In this document: piece after piece, positions 11,780-22,859 of the stretch
Layout: each line of letters begins with the position of its first letter
Numbering within the stretch: position 1 is the stretch's first letter
Source: Sympetrum striolatum
Taxonomy: Eukaryota; Arthropoda; Insecta; Odonata; Libellulidae
Direction: 5' to 3'
Assembly: GCA_947579665.1 (NCBI GenBank)
Contig: OX388351.1
Span: forward strand, 59,590,939 to 59,654,938
Length of the DNA: 64,000 bases
Translations under genes and position numbers: made by a program
The notes under the pieces: model-generated
What the model was told of the DNA's origin: nothing
The model's input: only the letters and a program-made list of their open reading frames with translations
Database searches by the model: none

Positions 11780-11856
11780 CAGCCCTGGCCAAAATTAACG
11801 CAGCACCGGCCGTAAGGATCGCTAGGGAGGTGCTGCGTTAATTTTGCCCAGAAGTG
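11780..11856 (+). mobile_element. 77-bp palindromic mini-transposon, copy 1
   Basis: Two 28-base arms (starting CAGCCCTGG on the left, ending AGAAGTG on the right) flank a 21-base asymmetric centre beginning GGCCGTAAGG. TA lies directly outside both ends, as expected for Tc1/mariner-type insertion. The shared end core is CTGGCCAAAATTAACGCAGC, with C-to-G change in the right arm here. Three other copies of exactly 77 bp lie at 30299, 38305 and 62236. It has no coding capacity and would need a transposase in trans. Copy 1 is the most diverged at its ends. Confidence 0.85.
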
Positions 11857-11859
11857 TAC

Positions 11860-12270
11860 GTACTACTCCATTAAAGGTTTAGTCTAACATTCTACTAACT
11901 GGTACAAATTTACTTATAATACTCCTCTATACTTGCTTGATATTGCATACTCCAATAACATCACCTAATAATTTTGTAACATCTACTTCAGAGGTTTAAA
12001 GAAATCTTCAACAGCCGTCTTTTCGGAAGCAGCGGAAAGGCTCGGATTACACTATCTAAGAAACACCCAATGTATATACATTTTATAAGCCTTGTAATAA
12101 GTAGAAGAATAGGGTAGAGAGTGGTTGGAGAACCTCATCGACTTCTTTAAGTGTAATGAGGCAAAGCCTAGCTCAATCTGATAAAATTATTCTATCGGTC
12201 TCACTCAGAATCGCATCACCGCATTCGAATATCCATAAATCGAAGGAAGGAATACTTGTATGATAAACGA
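11860..12270. other. AT-rich DNA, no feature seen
   Basis: No supported feature. Confidence 0.5.
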
Positions 12271-12880
12271 GCTTTCGAGTGGCGTGGATATTGCGCGGTA
12301 AGCTTAACATTCCTCTCGGAAAACCCCTTGGGAATAAAACGGCAATGAAACGACTCCAGTCATTTCCTCGCAATCAGGCCTTTTTTCAATTCCCGTTCAC
12401 GGTTTTGCACTCAATCAAGTCGCAATCAAGTAATGACTCGCGCTCGAAAAGAAATAATACTACCGCCCCGAATGGGAATCACGCCGAGCGAAGAATAACC
12501 AGGAAACTTCCATGCAAAGCCCCGTGGAACTTTTATCCGTCGCAATGCACGGAGATTTATCGAACAGGATCAATAAAATTGAGGTACTCTTATTAAAATA
12601 TTACGGGTCAACGCTCCCCGCTTGGAAACATTCTTTATGTTAAATTCTTCAACGTTGGCGTAGATCAAATGCGGGTTGGTCTCGCTCTCCAGATCCGGGA
12701 AGTTTTCATTTTTCGTCTCGTGGAAAAGGGGCCGCGGATAAACGGAGAAAAAAGGCGGTCGATAATTTTTATGCTCGCTTTGACATTCCAAACGCCCCGT
12801 TGGCTGGCAAAAGGGGAGAGAAGAAGTAAAATCACACCGCTATAGAGCGCGGAAAAATCGTTAGCAAGAGCGCTTGTATG
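12271..12880. other. GC-rich island
   Basis: Elevated G+C and CpG with chance frames on both strands. It ends where the LINE remnant begins. Confidence 0.4.
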
Positions 12881-12887
12881 CAGCAAA

Positions 12888-13355
12888 GGGTATTGATGAC
12901 CAAAGGTCTTGATGAAGGAATCAGGAAATTATTGGCAAAATGCTTGGTTTGGAGTGTCTTGTTCTATGGGTGCGAAACGTGGACATTAGGAAGGAAGAAG
13001 TGAAACGACTATAGGCTTTCGAGATGTGGGTTTGGCATAGAATGGAAAAGGTAAGTTGGGTTGAGAGGAAAACAAAACACGGAGGTGCTGGAGATAGTTA
13101 GGAAGTAGAGGGCTTTAATTGAAGTGATTAAGCATCGACGGAAGAAATGGGTGGGCCAAATATTAAGTGGGCTGCTCAAGAATATAATTGAAGGTAGAAA
13201 TCAGGGGAAATAATAAAGGGGAAGACAACGACAAGATAGTTTAGGTGACATAAGGGATGGGGTAGGCTACTACGAAGTGAAGGAGGTGGAGTTGAATATG
13301 GATTTTAGAATGCGCATGAACCTACCGAATGGTAGAACACTCTTGTATGAGGAGG
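12888..13355 (+). pseudogene. Non-LTR retrotransposon 3' end, broken (copy A)
   Basis: Reading the plus strand gives VLMTKGLDEGIRKLLAK, then LVWSVLFYGCETWTL, then after a frameshift RKEEVKRL, a stop, AFEMWVWHRMEKVSWVERK. After another shift come LIEVIKHRRKKWVGQIL, LLKNIIEGR and RGRQRQ, and near the end LPNGRTL. This is the typical C-terminal tail of insect endonuclease/reverse-transcriptase LINEs, probably RTE-like. Several stops and at least two frameshifts make it non-functional, and most of the reverse transcriptase is missing, as expected for 5' truncation. Copies B, C and D match different parts of the same tail. Confidence 0.85.
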
Positions 13356-13439
13356 ATTCCTCTGCTCCTTGATAAGTAAAAGACCTATTCTATGTCGGGG
13401 ATAAGAATCCCTTATGCCTTTGGCCATCCTCTTTAAGGA

Positions 13440-13680
13440 GGTTCTCGGTGATCAATTAGTCCTTACGCCAGCCCATGGTGGCGCCTTGGAGTCGTCTCCC
13501 TTGTTATTCATTGCGCTCGTTAACGGTGGGCGGTCGCGGTTCATTAATCAGAGGAATCATGAGGCGGGGGAGACTCTTTTCATGTAATGCACTTGCTCGA
13601 TCCGCGATAGGTTTGCCCCCCGCAGTTTTGCCCCTACTTGGATGTCGCCCACCCACCCTCGTCCCTTGGGAAGTTTAACT
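13440..13680. other. GC-rich island
   Basis: Short CpG-rich block directly after the LINE remnant. The 67-codon plus frame at 13475 has no recognisable motif. Confidence 0.35.
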
Positions 13681-14740
13681 TACGTTCGCCTTCTTTTGGT
13701 CTCTCAAGGATGGGTAATGATCTATCAGTTGAGAGACAGATGTTTGTTAGATCTTGTGTTTCCTAACTACGACTTTAAGCATTAGAATTAGGGGTTTATA
13801 TACTCTCCGCAAGTGGTCTTTGTCACCGTTTGTAGTACAGTCCCTTCCAATAAAAAGGATCTTGTTCGGGTGGGTGCCGAATCACTTAGGATACATTTTT
13901 AAAGGGTCCTCAACCGATGTGAAAATTCTGTGAAAGGTGCGACCCGGCCCCGTCTTCTCCTCACCTCCTCCCTGATTTACATTGTACAATGTATTGGGTG
14001 CTATTTAGTTGGTCAATAATCCTGACATGTCGGTGGTTGATAGGTTTCATTAGCAGCCACGTTCCAGTTTCTTTCTTTAGATCCTGCGGGTATATTGAGT
14101 ATTTCTCGTAATCAGTAAAATAAACTAAATTTTACTCTTGGAGTCATACCACAATGAAGTGCCTGACAAAATTAATGGTAGATTTTCTTGACTGATCAAA
14201 GTAAAGTATTGTGAAAATGCGTCGTTGGAAAAGGAGTTTTGAAGGGAAAATTTTCCACAAAATCTACCTTTAGACTCAAACGACCAGTGTCGATGATAGA
14301 TCGTCATCAACAGGTCATACATTTATTCTATGGCCGTGTCATTTCTATGCCAGTCACTCCTGACGAGAAATTTTATTCAACAATATCTTGTATGACGAGA
14401 AATATATTACTCCTACTAATTAATTAGGAAAGGAACTTTTGAATAAATAAAATGTTTCTTCAGAATCGGCCCCCCAAATATTTTTCATCATACTTCAGTG
14501 CCCTTCCATTTTATACTTTGAATTAGCCTAACCAACCAACGGATGTATAAATTCCCAACTAAAATCCTTATAAACTGTTAGTCAGACGTTGACATATATC
14601 GATTGGCCTTGCTGAAGGCCCGATGGCCCTTCTAAGTCACCCTGTCATATTAAAGTTCACAGCCTTAATTATACAGTTTACTCAGACCCAGTCTTCCATC
14701 CAAAGAGCTGACAATTTTAAGTTATTCTCCGCCACGGAAC
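13681..14740. other. Unannotated DNA
   Basis: Mixed composition with no supported gene, RNA or repeat. Confidence 0.5.
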
Positions 14741-15370
14741 AATATTTATTTTCGGGTTCGCTTTCGTTAATTACTCGCGTCCTATCGCCTCCGCCATCAA
14801 TTTTCCACGGGTATCGAATCGAGCGGGGCGATGGCGACTTAAAAGCATTACCTCCGCGAAACAAAAAAAGCCGGAATACACGGGAAGTATTCAAATCCGA
14901 GCGGGAATGGAAATTCCGCGATAAAGGCAAAAAGAAGCGATGCCCGCATTGGCTAAAGTAGCGCCCTTTATCCGACCCTCTCAGAGATTTAGTATGCGGA
15001 GCGTTGAAGGAAAGGATCGGGCAAGGCCTTAATGCAAAAAAATCGTTCTCTCTCTCCCCCAGGGCCAAGACTCCTTCGGAAGCGCAAGGAATCCCGCCCC
15101 CTCTTTAATGCCGGCCCGTTGACCCCACCGATGACGTCCACGTTCACTTCTCCCATCCGTCCCACTCCGATTCCAAAAACTCCTTTCCTCTTCGTCACCC
15201 CCACCCCCGGCGTCTTACGTATTGTGATCAGACGTGCCGGAAATTCTCGGACTGTCCCGGAGTTTAGGTCCGGGGAGTAATGATTTTCAGTGGGCGTGAA
15301 GCTTTTACGGAGTGCACTTATTGTGATGGGTGACGGGATTGTGGCTCCGTACTTCATTCTGCTCTCGTGT
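14741..15370. other. GC-rich island
   Basis: CpG-rich, with overlapping frames of 82-128 codons on both strands that show no protein family. Homeodomain-type core motifs such as TTAATTA (near 14768) sit inside CpG-rich DNA, which would fit an enhancer but is not proof. Confidence 0.4.
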
Positions 15371-16320
15371 GTGGTGACGCAACTGAATTGTGATGCTAAT
15401 CAGGTGCTTAAATTGTATTTTTGATACTTATAAGGAAAATTTAAATAAGATACGAATAAGATATGAAGAAATGACGCCTTCAACCATCGATTTCATCGAG
15501 ATATGAATGGCTTAACCTAATGTGGGAAATTATAGATGTGTCGAACTAAGCTTAAATAATTCTGTCGAAACATATTTACTGAGATGAATTTTAGTTAACT
15601 AAACAGGCCAGCAAGTATTCTTTTAATTTATCACTTATTTACGTATGCTTATTTCGCTCTTAAAATACTTTCTGTATAAAACAATTTTTTGGAGGTCGGG
15701 ATTCGTGGAACGACGGTATAAATGGTGAAGAAATTTTTTGGAGCATGTGGAAATTACCAACTTTTTCTTCTCTATGCAAACTTTTTGCAGTATTTCTCGT
15801 CAAAAATGTCTCATATGTTGTCATATTTGGAAACATCTCTAAAATGACAACTAACAGATCTACATGCTATTAAGAACACAGGGATAATAATCGTGCAGTC
15901 AAACCAGAAGTTACACGTATGCGATTGTGTGAGGTTATCCGTCATATGAAATTCTTCCTGATTTAGTTAATACATTCTGACATTTCTGTTTACGAAACGT
16001 AAGTTTTCGGAGGAAAGTTTTTAGTTATTATTTGATTTGACTGTTTCCAGTTAAGGAACTACTATTTTCTGATTGTTCAATCGGTGTTCGGTTGATCAAT
16101 TCACGAACATAAAAAAACTCACGGAAAGACCAAGTTTATCTCCAATGCTAAAATTTGTGAAATTTCGTTTTCTTGACACAATATTTTTGTTTGCTACAGT
16201 TTTTAGAGTATCTCGTGTCTCAGCAGAACCTTACAATCCGTAAGCTTTACCTTTAAGTGGCATCCGCGAATTGTGTGCAAATGTTTCTATCGATTTTATC
16301 ATCTAGTACGTATTTACGCT
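15371..16320. other. AT-rich DNA, no feature seen
   Basis: No supported feature. Confidence 0.5.
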
Positions 16321-16640
16321 AACCCTTCATTTGGTAAAGCGAGTCGAATCTTGGAGAGGTATTTGGCGCTCCGGGTGTACTCCGGGAAGATTTCTTTTTA
16401 ATGGCAGCGTCGCGTAGCACGGGCCTCTCAATCACCGGCAGGTCGTGCCGTCTCGCTTCGAATACCTTTCACCGCCGAGTTCCTTCCTTAATGCATCACG
16501 ACAAGGATGGTTCTCCTGCATACCGTGATCGCTTATGCCGTTTCGATTCGCCTGGATCCCAGGCTCATGTCTCTGCACTTTCTCAATGTCTCGAAGTCGA
16601 TCGTGACTCGTCTATTGTTATAATTTACATTTGAACTTTG
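16321..16640. other. GC-rich island
   Basis: Short CpG-rich block. Only a 77-codon chance frame is visible. Confidence 0.35.
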
Positions 16641-16849
16641 CGAAAATTCGATTCATCCCGAGAATGGAATCCTTTAATGCGATTTCGACTTCTAAATCGA
16701 TTTATTTCGATATTTTAAAATTTCGATTCCTATAGATTTTATGAAAAAGTACATTAGTAAATCGTAAAAGTATTAAAGTTGATATTTTACGACTTATTAT
16801 TGTAATATTGTATTGGAATATTGTATGATCTTGATTCTCCATTTTATTT

Positions 16850-16912
16850 GACTGCGTTCAATCGTAATATATGTTTATGCCTTCTTTGTCTGCGTTTAAT
16901 CGTACTCGCGTT
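16850..16912. repeat. 38-bp imperfect tandem duplication
   Basis: CTGCGTTCAATCGTA near 16852 recurs as CTGCGTTTAATCGTA near 16890, a 38-bp offset. It is a small local duplication in AT-rich DNA. Confidence 0.6.
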
Positions 16913-18250
16913 TGGTTCGAATCAACCCATGTGAATTTTAAAATTCCATATCTTTTTAGTAGTGCTTTTTACCTCTTCTTTCTCATACTAGCTGAGTTTT
17001 AGAATGTTCTGAACCAGTCATGCATTTTTGCCAGGACGGAAATGGAAGTTTAATTATTTAAACAAATTTTTCTTAGCGGTAGTGCCAGGTAGATGAAAGA
17101 CCTTTACGTAAAATATTGCATTTTTGACCTTTTTTCCGCCTTAATTTTTGAGATATGTAAATTTCATATGATTAATAATTTTTATTAATATATTAAATCT
17201 TATTTTATTTTTAAACAGTTTACTTTTTATACGTAATATTCCAAATTCATCAGCCGTATACTCAGCGTCAGGGATAACGAATTTTTACAGAATATTTTAA
17301 TTATTTGAAAATATTTTATTTTAATAACCAGGTTAACCATTAATATGACAACAACACTAATGAATTAAAAATTTAAAAATTCACTACATTTTGAGACAAT
17401 TTTCCCCTTTGAAAGATATCGGGTTGATTCCACCCAACGCGAGTACTGACGTGACAATCTGGGATGCGAGTACTCGAGGGTTAAAGATATCGGTGTTAAA
17501 CTGGTAAAAACTCATGATAGATGAATTTTAGATTTCGTTCCTCGAAGTTTTAGAATATTTTTACGAATTGGTAAGTTGAATGATTGTCAATCTGACAAAA
17601 ATGATACATGAATTAGCAAAGGAACGATGTAAACAATGACTAACCAATCATAAACAATTTTTTATGTATGTGACTATATAGTAATTTTAATAATAGAATG
17701 TCTGTGGTGTTAATATATTAGATTTGATAAAAGGGAAATGGTTCGAGATATCGATGTATTTCGATTATTGGTTGAAATTTATTGCACATCTTCTTTGTCT
17801 CCGTCAAGTTTAAACTCAATCCGTCTCAAGTCTTGAGGAATTCATGGTAGAACGATTTAGATCACGTTTCTCGAATTTTCAAGCTTTGTAAAGCTTTTCG
17901 CTCACGAATAAAAATTCCTTTATTCTATGAAAGGTGTTGAGTTGAATCTCTTCTGGGATATTTAGGTAACTTTTATTGCTCGTGAACTTTCGTAAAGGTC
18001 AGAAACGTGAGCTCGGATCCGACCGCTTCTTTTCTTCTTTTAGTTTCATCGCGGGAATGCATCTTGGAAATGTTTCACGTATAATCATCTCGCTTGTGTT
18101 CTTGCAGTCAGATATCGTACCGAGATAACTTTGTCCGCAATTTTTGTTTCGACAAGGGGTTTTGGGTTTTTGGGAGTTGACATTCACCAGTACCTGCTTG
18201 AATTCATGATGATTACGGTTCCCGTACGTTCTTATTTTATAGGAAATTGT
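16913..18250. other. AT-rich DNA, no feature seen
   Basis: No supported gene or repeat. Confidence 0.5.
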
Positions 18251-18256
18251 TTTATC

Positions 18257-18610
18257 TCAAAGTTTTGTCCCTCCTCTCGAGATTCTCTTCTGCCACATCG
18301 TTAGTTTTTTTAGCCGTGAGTTACGTGGGTCAGTATCCCAGATGCAGGATCCAGTATGGTGCTTTAATGTACACATTTGAGTTGATGATGTCAGGAACCT
18401 GTTCATTGCATTAGGATATGTGTTTAGTAACTTAATAAATGTAGTGAATTCGTTAAGGCTTTCCCGGTCCATTAGTAGTTACTTATCAAAAATATTTTGG
18501 GTTGGGGTAGAAGCATTAGGTGTATTGTTCCAAAAGTTAGCAACAACTGCAGCATCGTCTGTAGCCAAGTAGAAGTCATCCTGGATACAGGACAAATACA
18601 TTAGTAATTC
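18257..18610 (-). pseudogene. Possible relic coding frame, unknown
   Basis: One minus-strand frame runs about 117 codons with a single in-frame stop (near 18480). The upstream half reads CIQDDFYLATDDAAVVAN and looks protein-like in composition. The downstream half contains LNEFTTFIKLLNTYPN. I do not recognise the family. It could be a decayed transposon gene or chance; frames of 60-80 codons are common in this window, so the support is weak. Confidence 0.2.
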
Positions 18611-19494
18611 TGATATTCCGGAAGTTTATGTAGAGGATATTTTAAATGTTGTGCACCGTTGCTAGCATACTTTGAGCTAATAGAATATTTTGATTTCGTT
18701 TTTTGTTAGATGATAGAGAAAAACTTATCTTTCATTTATTTTCTCTGTATCGTTCATGACTGCGATAATGTATAAGCTACTGAAGTATGAGTGATTCTGG
18801 ATTAATAGCATTGATTAAGGTCTCTCCTTACGGAGTGCTACTCAGTGTGCTTCACTCACTCTCACAACTCACTCCTCATCATGTCTTGTAAGCCTCATTC
18901 CTCTCTGCTAGCTAAACGTGCGGGGGATTAGGTTCCAACCAATCTTCTGGCTGAATACTTTACAAACATATTATACATTTTATGGCAAGGACTGCTGATA
19001 GAGATGAAAGCGAATACCGCCACCTTCTACTAATTACTTCGCAGCGCACAATTATAAGTGATGACAGATGAACTCGCCGAAAAAAAATTCCACAATGAAA
19101 AAAATTTTCCATTTCACTCCTATTACATAATGGAATAGATAAGGATCAAAAATGCCAAACTGCCGTGGAAATAGGACTGATTGGATTAGGCTACCGTAGT
19201 TTTAATGAGCAGATGTTTTATATAACGAGGCCCTTTCAGAACTTCCTTCGACCAAACGTATCCTTTCTGCCGTTTTAATGAATCGTTTTGATTTACGGCC
19301 CTTCGCGGCGAAACTTGAAAAAATCCTCGAACCTGTTACATTTCAAGTTTTTGTCGGTTTGGACGTCGACCTTCCCGCGTTTACTTCTTTTCGGAATATC
19401 GGCCCGTCCGCTTCCAAAAGCCGAGATCGATATTAATAATGATAAGTCTTTTATCAGGGCGAGATTGAGACTCTTAATATAGAACTGAATGGTT
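18611..19494. other. Unannotated DNA with a GC-rich patch
   Basis: Nothing is recognised. Bases 19270-19440 are richer in CpG. Confidence 0.5.
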
Positions 19495-19535
19495 GAGAGC
19501 CTGCGCGGAAATATTCGCGCATCCCCTCCTTAAAG

Positions 19536-19597
19536 GTTTTTCCTAGGAATTTTTATGGGTGCACGCCCTATTGTGCAATTTACCCTTTCCTTTGTGA
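19536..19597 (+). mobile_element. SINE-B tail fragment
   Basis: GGGTGCACGCCCTATTGTGC and the following CCCTTTCCTTTG match the tail of the SINE that ends near 19894 in the same locus. No tRNA-like head is attached, so this is a partial copy or one side of a duplication. Confidence 0.7.
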
Positions 19598-19744
19598 TTC
19601 CTTAAGGTGGGTTATCCTTCAAACCACTTTGTGTTGCCGGTGCCTCAATGAGGTCTTGGCTGTGTACGATGCCGCATAGTCGGACGAAACCACACTTGCC
19701 ATTGCGCACAAGTTCCCAAAACGTCGTTAAAATGTTCTGTCTTT

Positions 19745-19895
19745 ATTAGCCTAGTGTTTAAGGCACCCTCTGTGATAGAGTAAGATCCCGGGTTCGATTC
19801 CCGGCCCAGTCATACGTTTTTCAAGTCCGTTTTTCCTTGGGATTTTTCCAGGGTGCACGCCCTTATGTGCAATTTATCCTTTACCCTTTCCTTTG
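19745..19895 (+). mobile_element. tRNA-derived SINE (family B)
   Basis: The head has an A-box region (TAGCCTAGTGTTTAAGGC) at 19747 and a B box (GGTTCGATTCCCGG) near 19791, as in a tRNA gene. The tail has TTTTTCAAGTCCG, CCTTGGGATTTTTCC and GGTGCACGCCCTTATGTGC. The same head and tail recur at 44616-44870, with fragments at 24921 and 58871. Such elements are transcribed by RNA polymerase III and copied by LINE enzymes in trans. This one lies inside repeat D. Confidence 0.8.
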
Positions 19896-20190
19896 GATAT
19901 ACCCCCACTCACGTGAATTCCTTACCCTGTGTACTCCACGAAACGACCTTCACTTCCTCGTGGTGTCTCCTCTCGTTCTGTTTTTCGTTCTCGTTATCTT
20001 GCTTTTCTTCAAAATGTACCATGCGTACGCCTAAGGATTTCGCGAATTGAGAGAATTTGTCAACACTGCTGCGCATAGAAGAGAATCACTGCATAAGAAT
20101 GGAGGGAAGGGATACCAAAGGTGGAGGTATTCGGAGGTGGGTTTGGTTGCCGATTGCTTTACTACGCGGTATGCGGTATAAGTCTCTTCT

Positions 20191-21980
20191 TTCATCCAAC
20201 CCTTCGTCATATAAATTTCAAAGAGATTAGTTGAAAAAGTACACAGAAGAAAACTACATTGCGGACTTACAAGCCTTAGGTTTTGTTTAGGAAATATATA
20301 TAAACCGGAAAATAAAACCTCGAAAAGAAGGTGGGTCTGAAAAATCTCCGAAGCCTATGGATGGTTAATTAAATTTATACGGAGAAATCAGGTTAACATT
20401 GATCTGCTAGTTATACAAAACAATACATATGCATATTCGCATGGATAAATCAATATAAATGTTTGCTCAACAGTAAAGAACATAGTGAAAAGCAAGTAAG
20501 AGTGTAGTGGATATTAAAAAGTTCACTTGTATAACCAGATTCGTCAATTCAGGATTAATAAAATCTCTCCATAAAACTAAGTAAAATTTAATAGATGATA
20601 TGTGATACTAATGCATTTAGTTCAATTTAGTTATAAATAAATCAAGTTCCGAGCGGGAGGAAATTGATATCGAACTTTCCTCAGAAAGTAGTTTCGCGAA
20701 ATCGTCAAATTTTCTTAATATTCTTTCTGATTTACGAGGTTAGGTAGTCTCCCTGTAACGATTAAATTAGGGATTTTATGATTGAGTTGTAAAACTGCCA
20801 TCTCCTTTATGAAATTTAATTGTTTTGTCAATAGTGGCATCTTCAGCTCGTGGGATTCGCTGGGTTCTTTTTTCAGTGGCAGCATATGCTTCCAAATATC
20901 TCCTCAGCCCTCCCGAGCCATCCCAGATTATTAAAAAATAAGGCCATAAATCCCTCTGGAAGATTTATTGTTAACCTAATTAAATTTAGCGTCCATTCAA
21001 TCAAGGGGGATTTTTCCGTCCTATTTTACGAGTATAAGAAGTGCTATTTTGGTGATATTTCGCCCTGTCATAGGAAGATTTACTGCGAGAGTACGTCGAT
21101 TTTGCGCGATTAAAGCATAAATGCTGAAGCCTTTAACCTACTCTTTTGAATATAATTATTTTATACTTATTACGATGAATCTTTCAAGTTTCTAAATCGT
21201 GCTTTTCTTGAGTAGATTCTTCTTGATAACGTTGAATGTGTCTAATTTTCGGATCTATTTTATTGATACTAAAATGAGTAGACTTTTTAGCAACTATATT
21301 TATATGCCTAAAAATCTGAATATTAAAACAAATTTTAGCCTATTCTGCTATATTGAAAGTTGAATTAACCGACAAGATTCATTTGCAAATTAAATACTGC
21401 ATTTTTGTCTCCCATGTGAGAATTTTTCTTTGAAATGGATGTCATAGTTCTTTTGAAGTCTAGTGGAAATATTTTAAACTTTACATTATTCATAGGTTAA
21501 AGGCCATCCTGACCCTATAAATCCTTCACAAGATTTATGAAGAATCATTTCTTATACAAAATCTAACTTCAGAATGTTACGGAGTCTCCAGACTTTATTG
21601 CCAAAAGTCACTTACTAACTTGGTTTATTTTCTATACAAGTCTTAACGAAGTCTTTCTTTTCTAACAACGCAGGAATGATATTTCCGAGCATTTGTGCTT
21701 CGTATTTCTAGGGTTACTTCTTATATAAAATCAGGCCGTTTTATTTTTCATCCTCTTTTGCTGAGCTGTAGAATCTTTGTTTTGGAAAGGAATTCGTAGA
21801 ATGGGTTAAGAAGCTGATTTAACTGCGCTAGAAAAGATCGGATTTTATTACTACTCGAAGGAGAAGGAAATCAGAATAATCTCGAATCATTTTATCGAGA
21901 AGTAGTATTGCCTCGTGAACGGCTTCGGAGAAGCAAACCACCGCTTTATAAATACCAATCCCATAGTGAATTTCCTCCAA
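20191..21980. other. AT-rich DNA, no feature seen
   Basis: No supported gene, RNA or repeat. Confidence 0.5.
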
Positions 21981-22530
21981 AAATAAACCATTTAGTTCGC
22001 GGAAGTTTCTTTCCTGAGATCCTTTTTATGAGCCGTCCGTATAAACCTTAAAGATCGCCGCATCGGCGAAACTTAGTCCTCTAATCCAGAATGACTTTAA
22101 GAGAAGTAATGGCCGACGCCCCGGGGGAAAAAAAATCGTCGGGGGTAGTTTTAGAGTCTATTCGTTTTGTCGTAGAGGAGCGATGAGGGAGGCGAGGGAT
22201 CGCCAATCTTAATTCAGCACGTGGGGAGAAATCCCGAAGCGACGTCTATTTATTTGCGAGAGGCGAAGTCTGTTGTAATTCAGGTCTACACGCCTGCTTT
22301 CTCATCAACGGAAGGGCCAATCCTTAATCCCTTTTCCCCGTACCCCTTTTCCCTCGTTATGCCCCACCCACAGCCTCCCTATTCTCACGTTCCTATCCCG
22401 GATCTTCTTACTTGTTTGCCTCGTTTCTTTCTTTCCCCGATTTACGCTTTACCGCCGTTTCTCCTTTCTAAAGGTGCTCCTCTTCGTTGTATTTATCCTC
22501 CTTTTCTCGAAGGCGATCCTCCGTGAGTAT
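21981..22530. other. GC-rich island
   Basis: CpG-rich first half and C/T-rich second half. A 101-codon plus frame at 22221 crosses the pyrimidine stretch and has no motif. The small hairpin GCCGCATCGGC followed by GAAAC near 22066 was considered as a ribozyme core and not accepted. Confidence 0.4.
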
Positions 22531-22756
22531 TTTCGTCCCATCTTTCTTCCTTATGTGTTTGAATCTGATTCCTTTGCTCTACTGTCTTCTTTTTCACATC
22601 GTCTTCCTCAAGCTTTAAGGTCTTACCTCCCATGTTTGTAAATTTGTGGTTTAGGTGTATCAAAACCTACCAAAGAATAATGTGGCAGGAGAATCCGCCG
22701 AAAGTATTTTATAACTCAGACATTAGTTTGGTTTTTAACTCCCAGTCGCTAATGTA

Positions 22757-22825
22757 TGTCGCGAAGTGTTTGGCGTGCTGACTTAGCATCACTTAGGACC
22801 AGGGTTTGAATTCTAGTAGTTGCTT
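22757..22825 (+). mobile_element. tRNA-like SINE head (degenerate)
   Basis: TCGCGAAGTGTTTGGCGTGC resembles an A box, and GGGTTTGAATTCTAG about 45 bases later resembles a B box. The tail does not match family A or B. It is a decayed tRNA-derived element or tRNA pseudogene. Confidence 0.4.
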
Positions 22826-22859
22826 GATTTTTCGTGTTCGTATCTTTAAGGTTAATGGT

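Larger units (their letters stand above)
19495..20190 (+). repeat. Dispersed repeat D, copy 1, interrupted by SINE DNA
   Basis: GAGAGCCTGCGCGGAAAT at 19495 and the stretch from about 19905 to 20190 match the uninterrupted copy at 39607-39954. Shared landmarks are CTCACTCACG, GTGTACTCCAC, CATGCGTACGCCT, GTCAACACTGCTG and GGTGGAGGTATTCGGAGG. In this copy about 375 bp of SINE-related DNA sits after the first 35 bases, so the SINE sequence entered later. No protein is encoded. The end ACTACGCGGTA recurs at 39940, 40188 and, weakly, 59892. Confidence 0.8.

Noticed and set aside
22060..22090. GCCGCATCGGC hairpin followed by GAAAC as a hammerhead core
   Set aside because: The upstream box reads CTTAAAGA rather than CTGATGA, no stem I is visible, and no TATA stretch or inverted arms accompany it.
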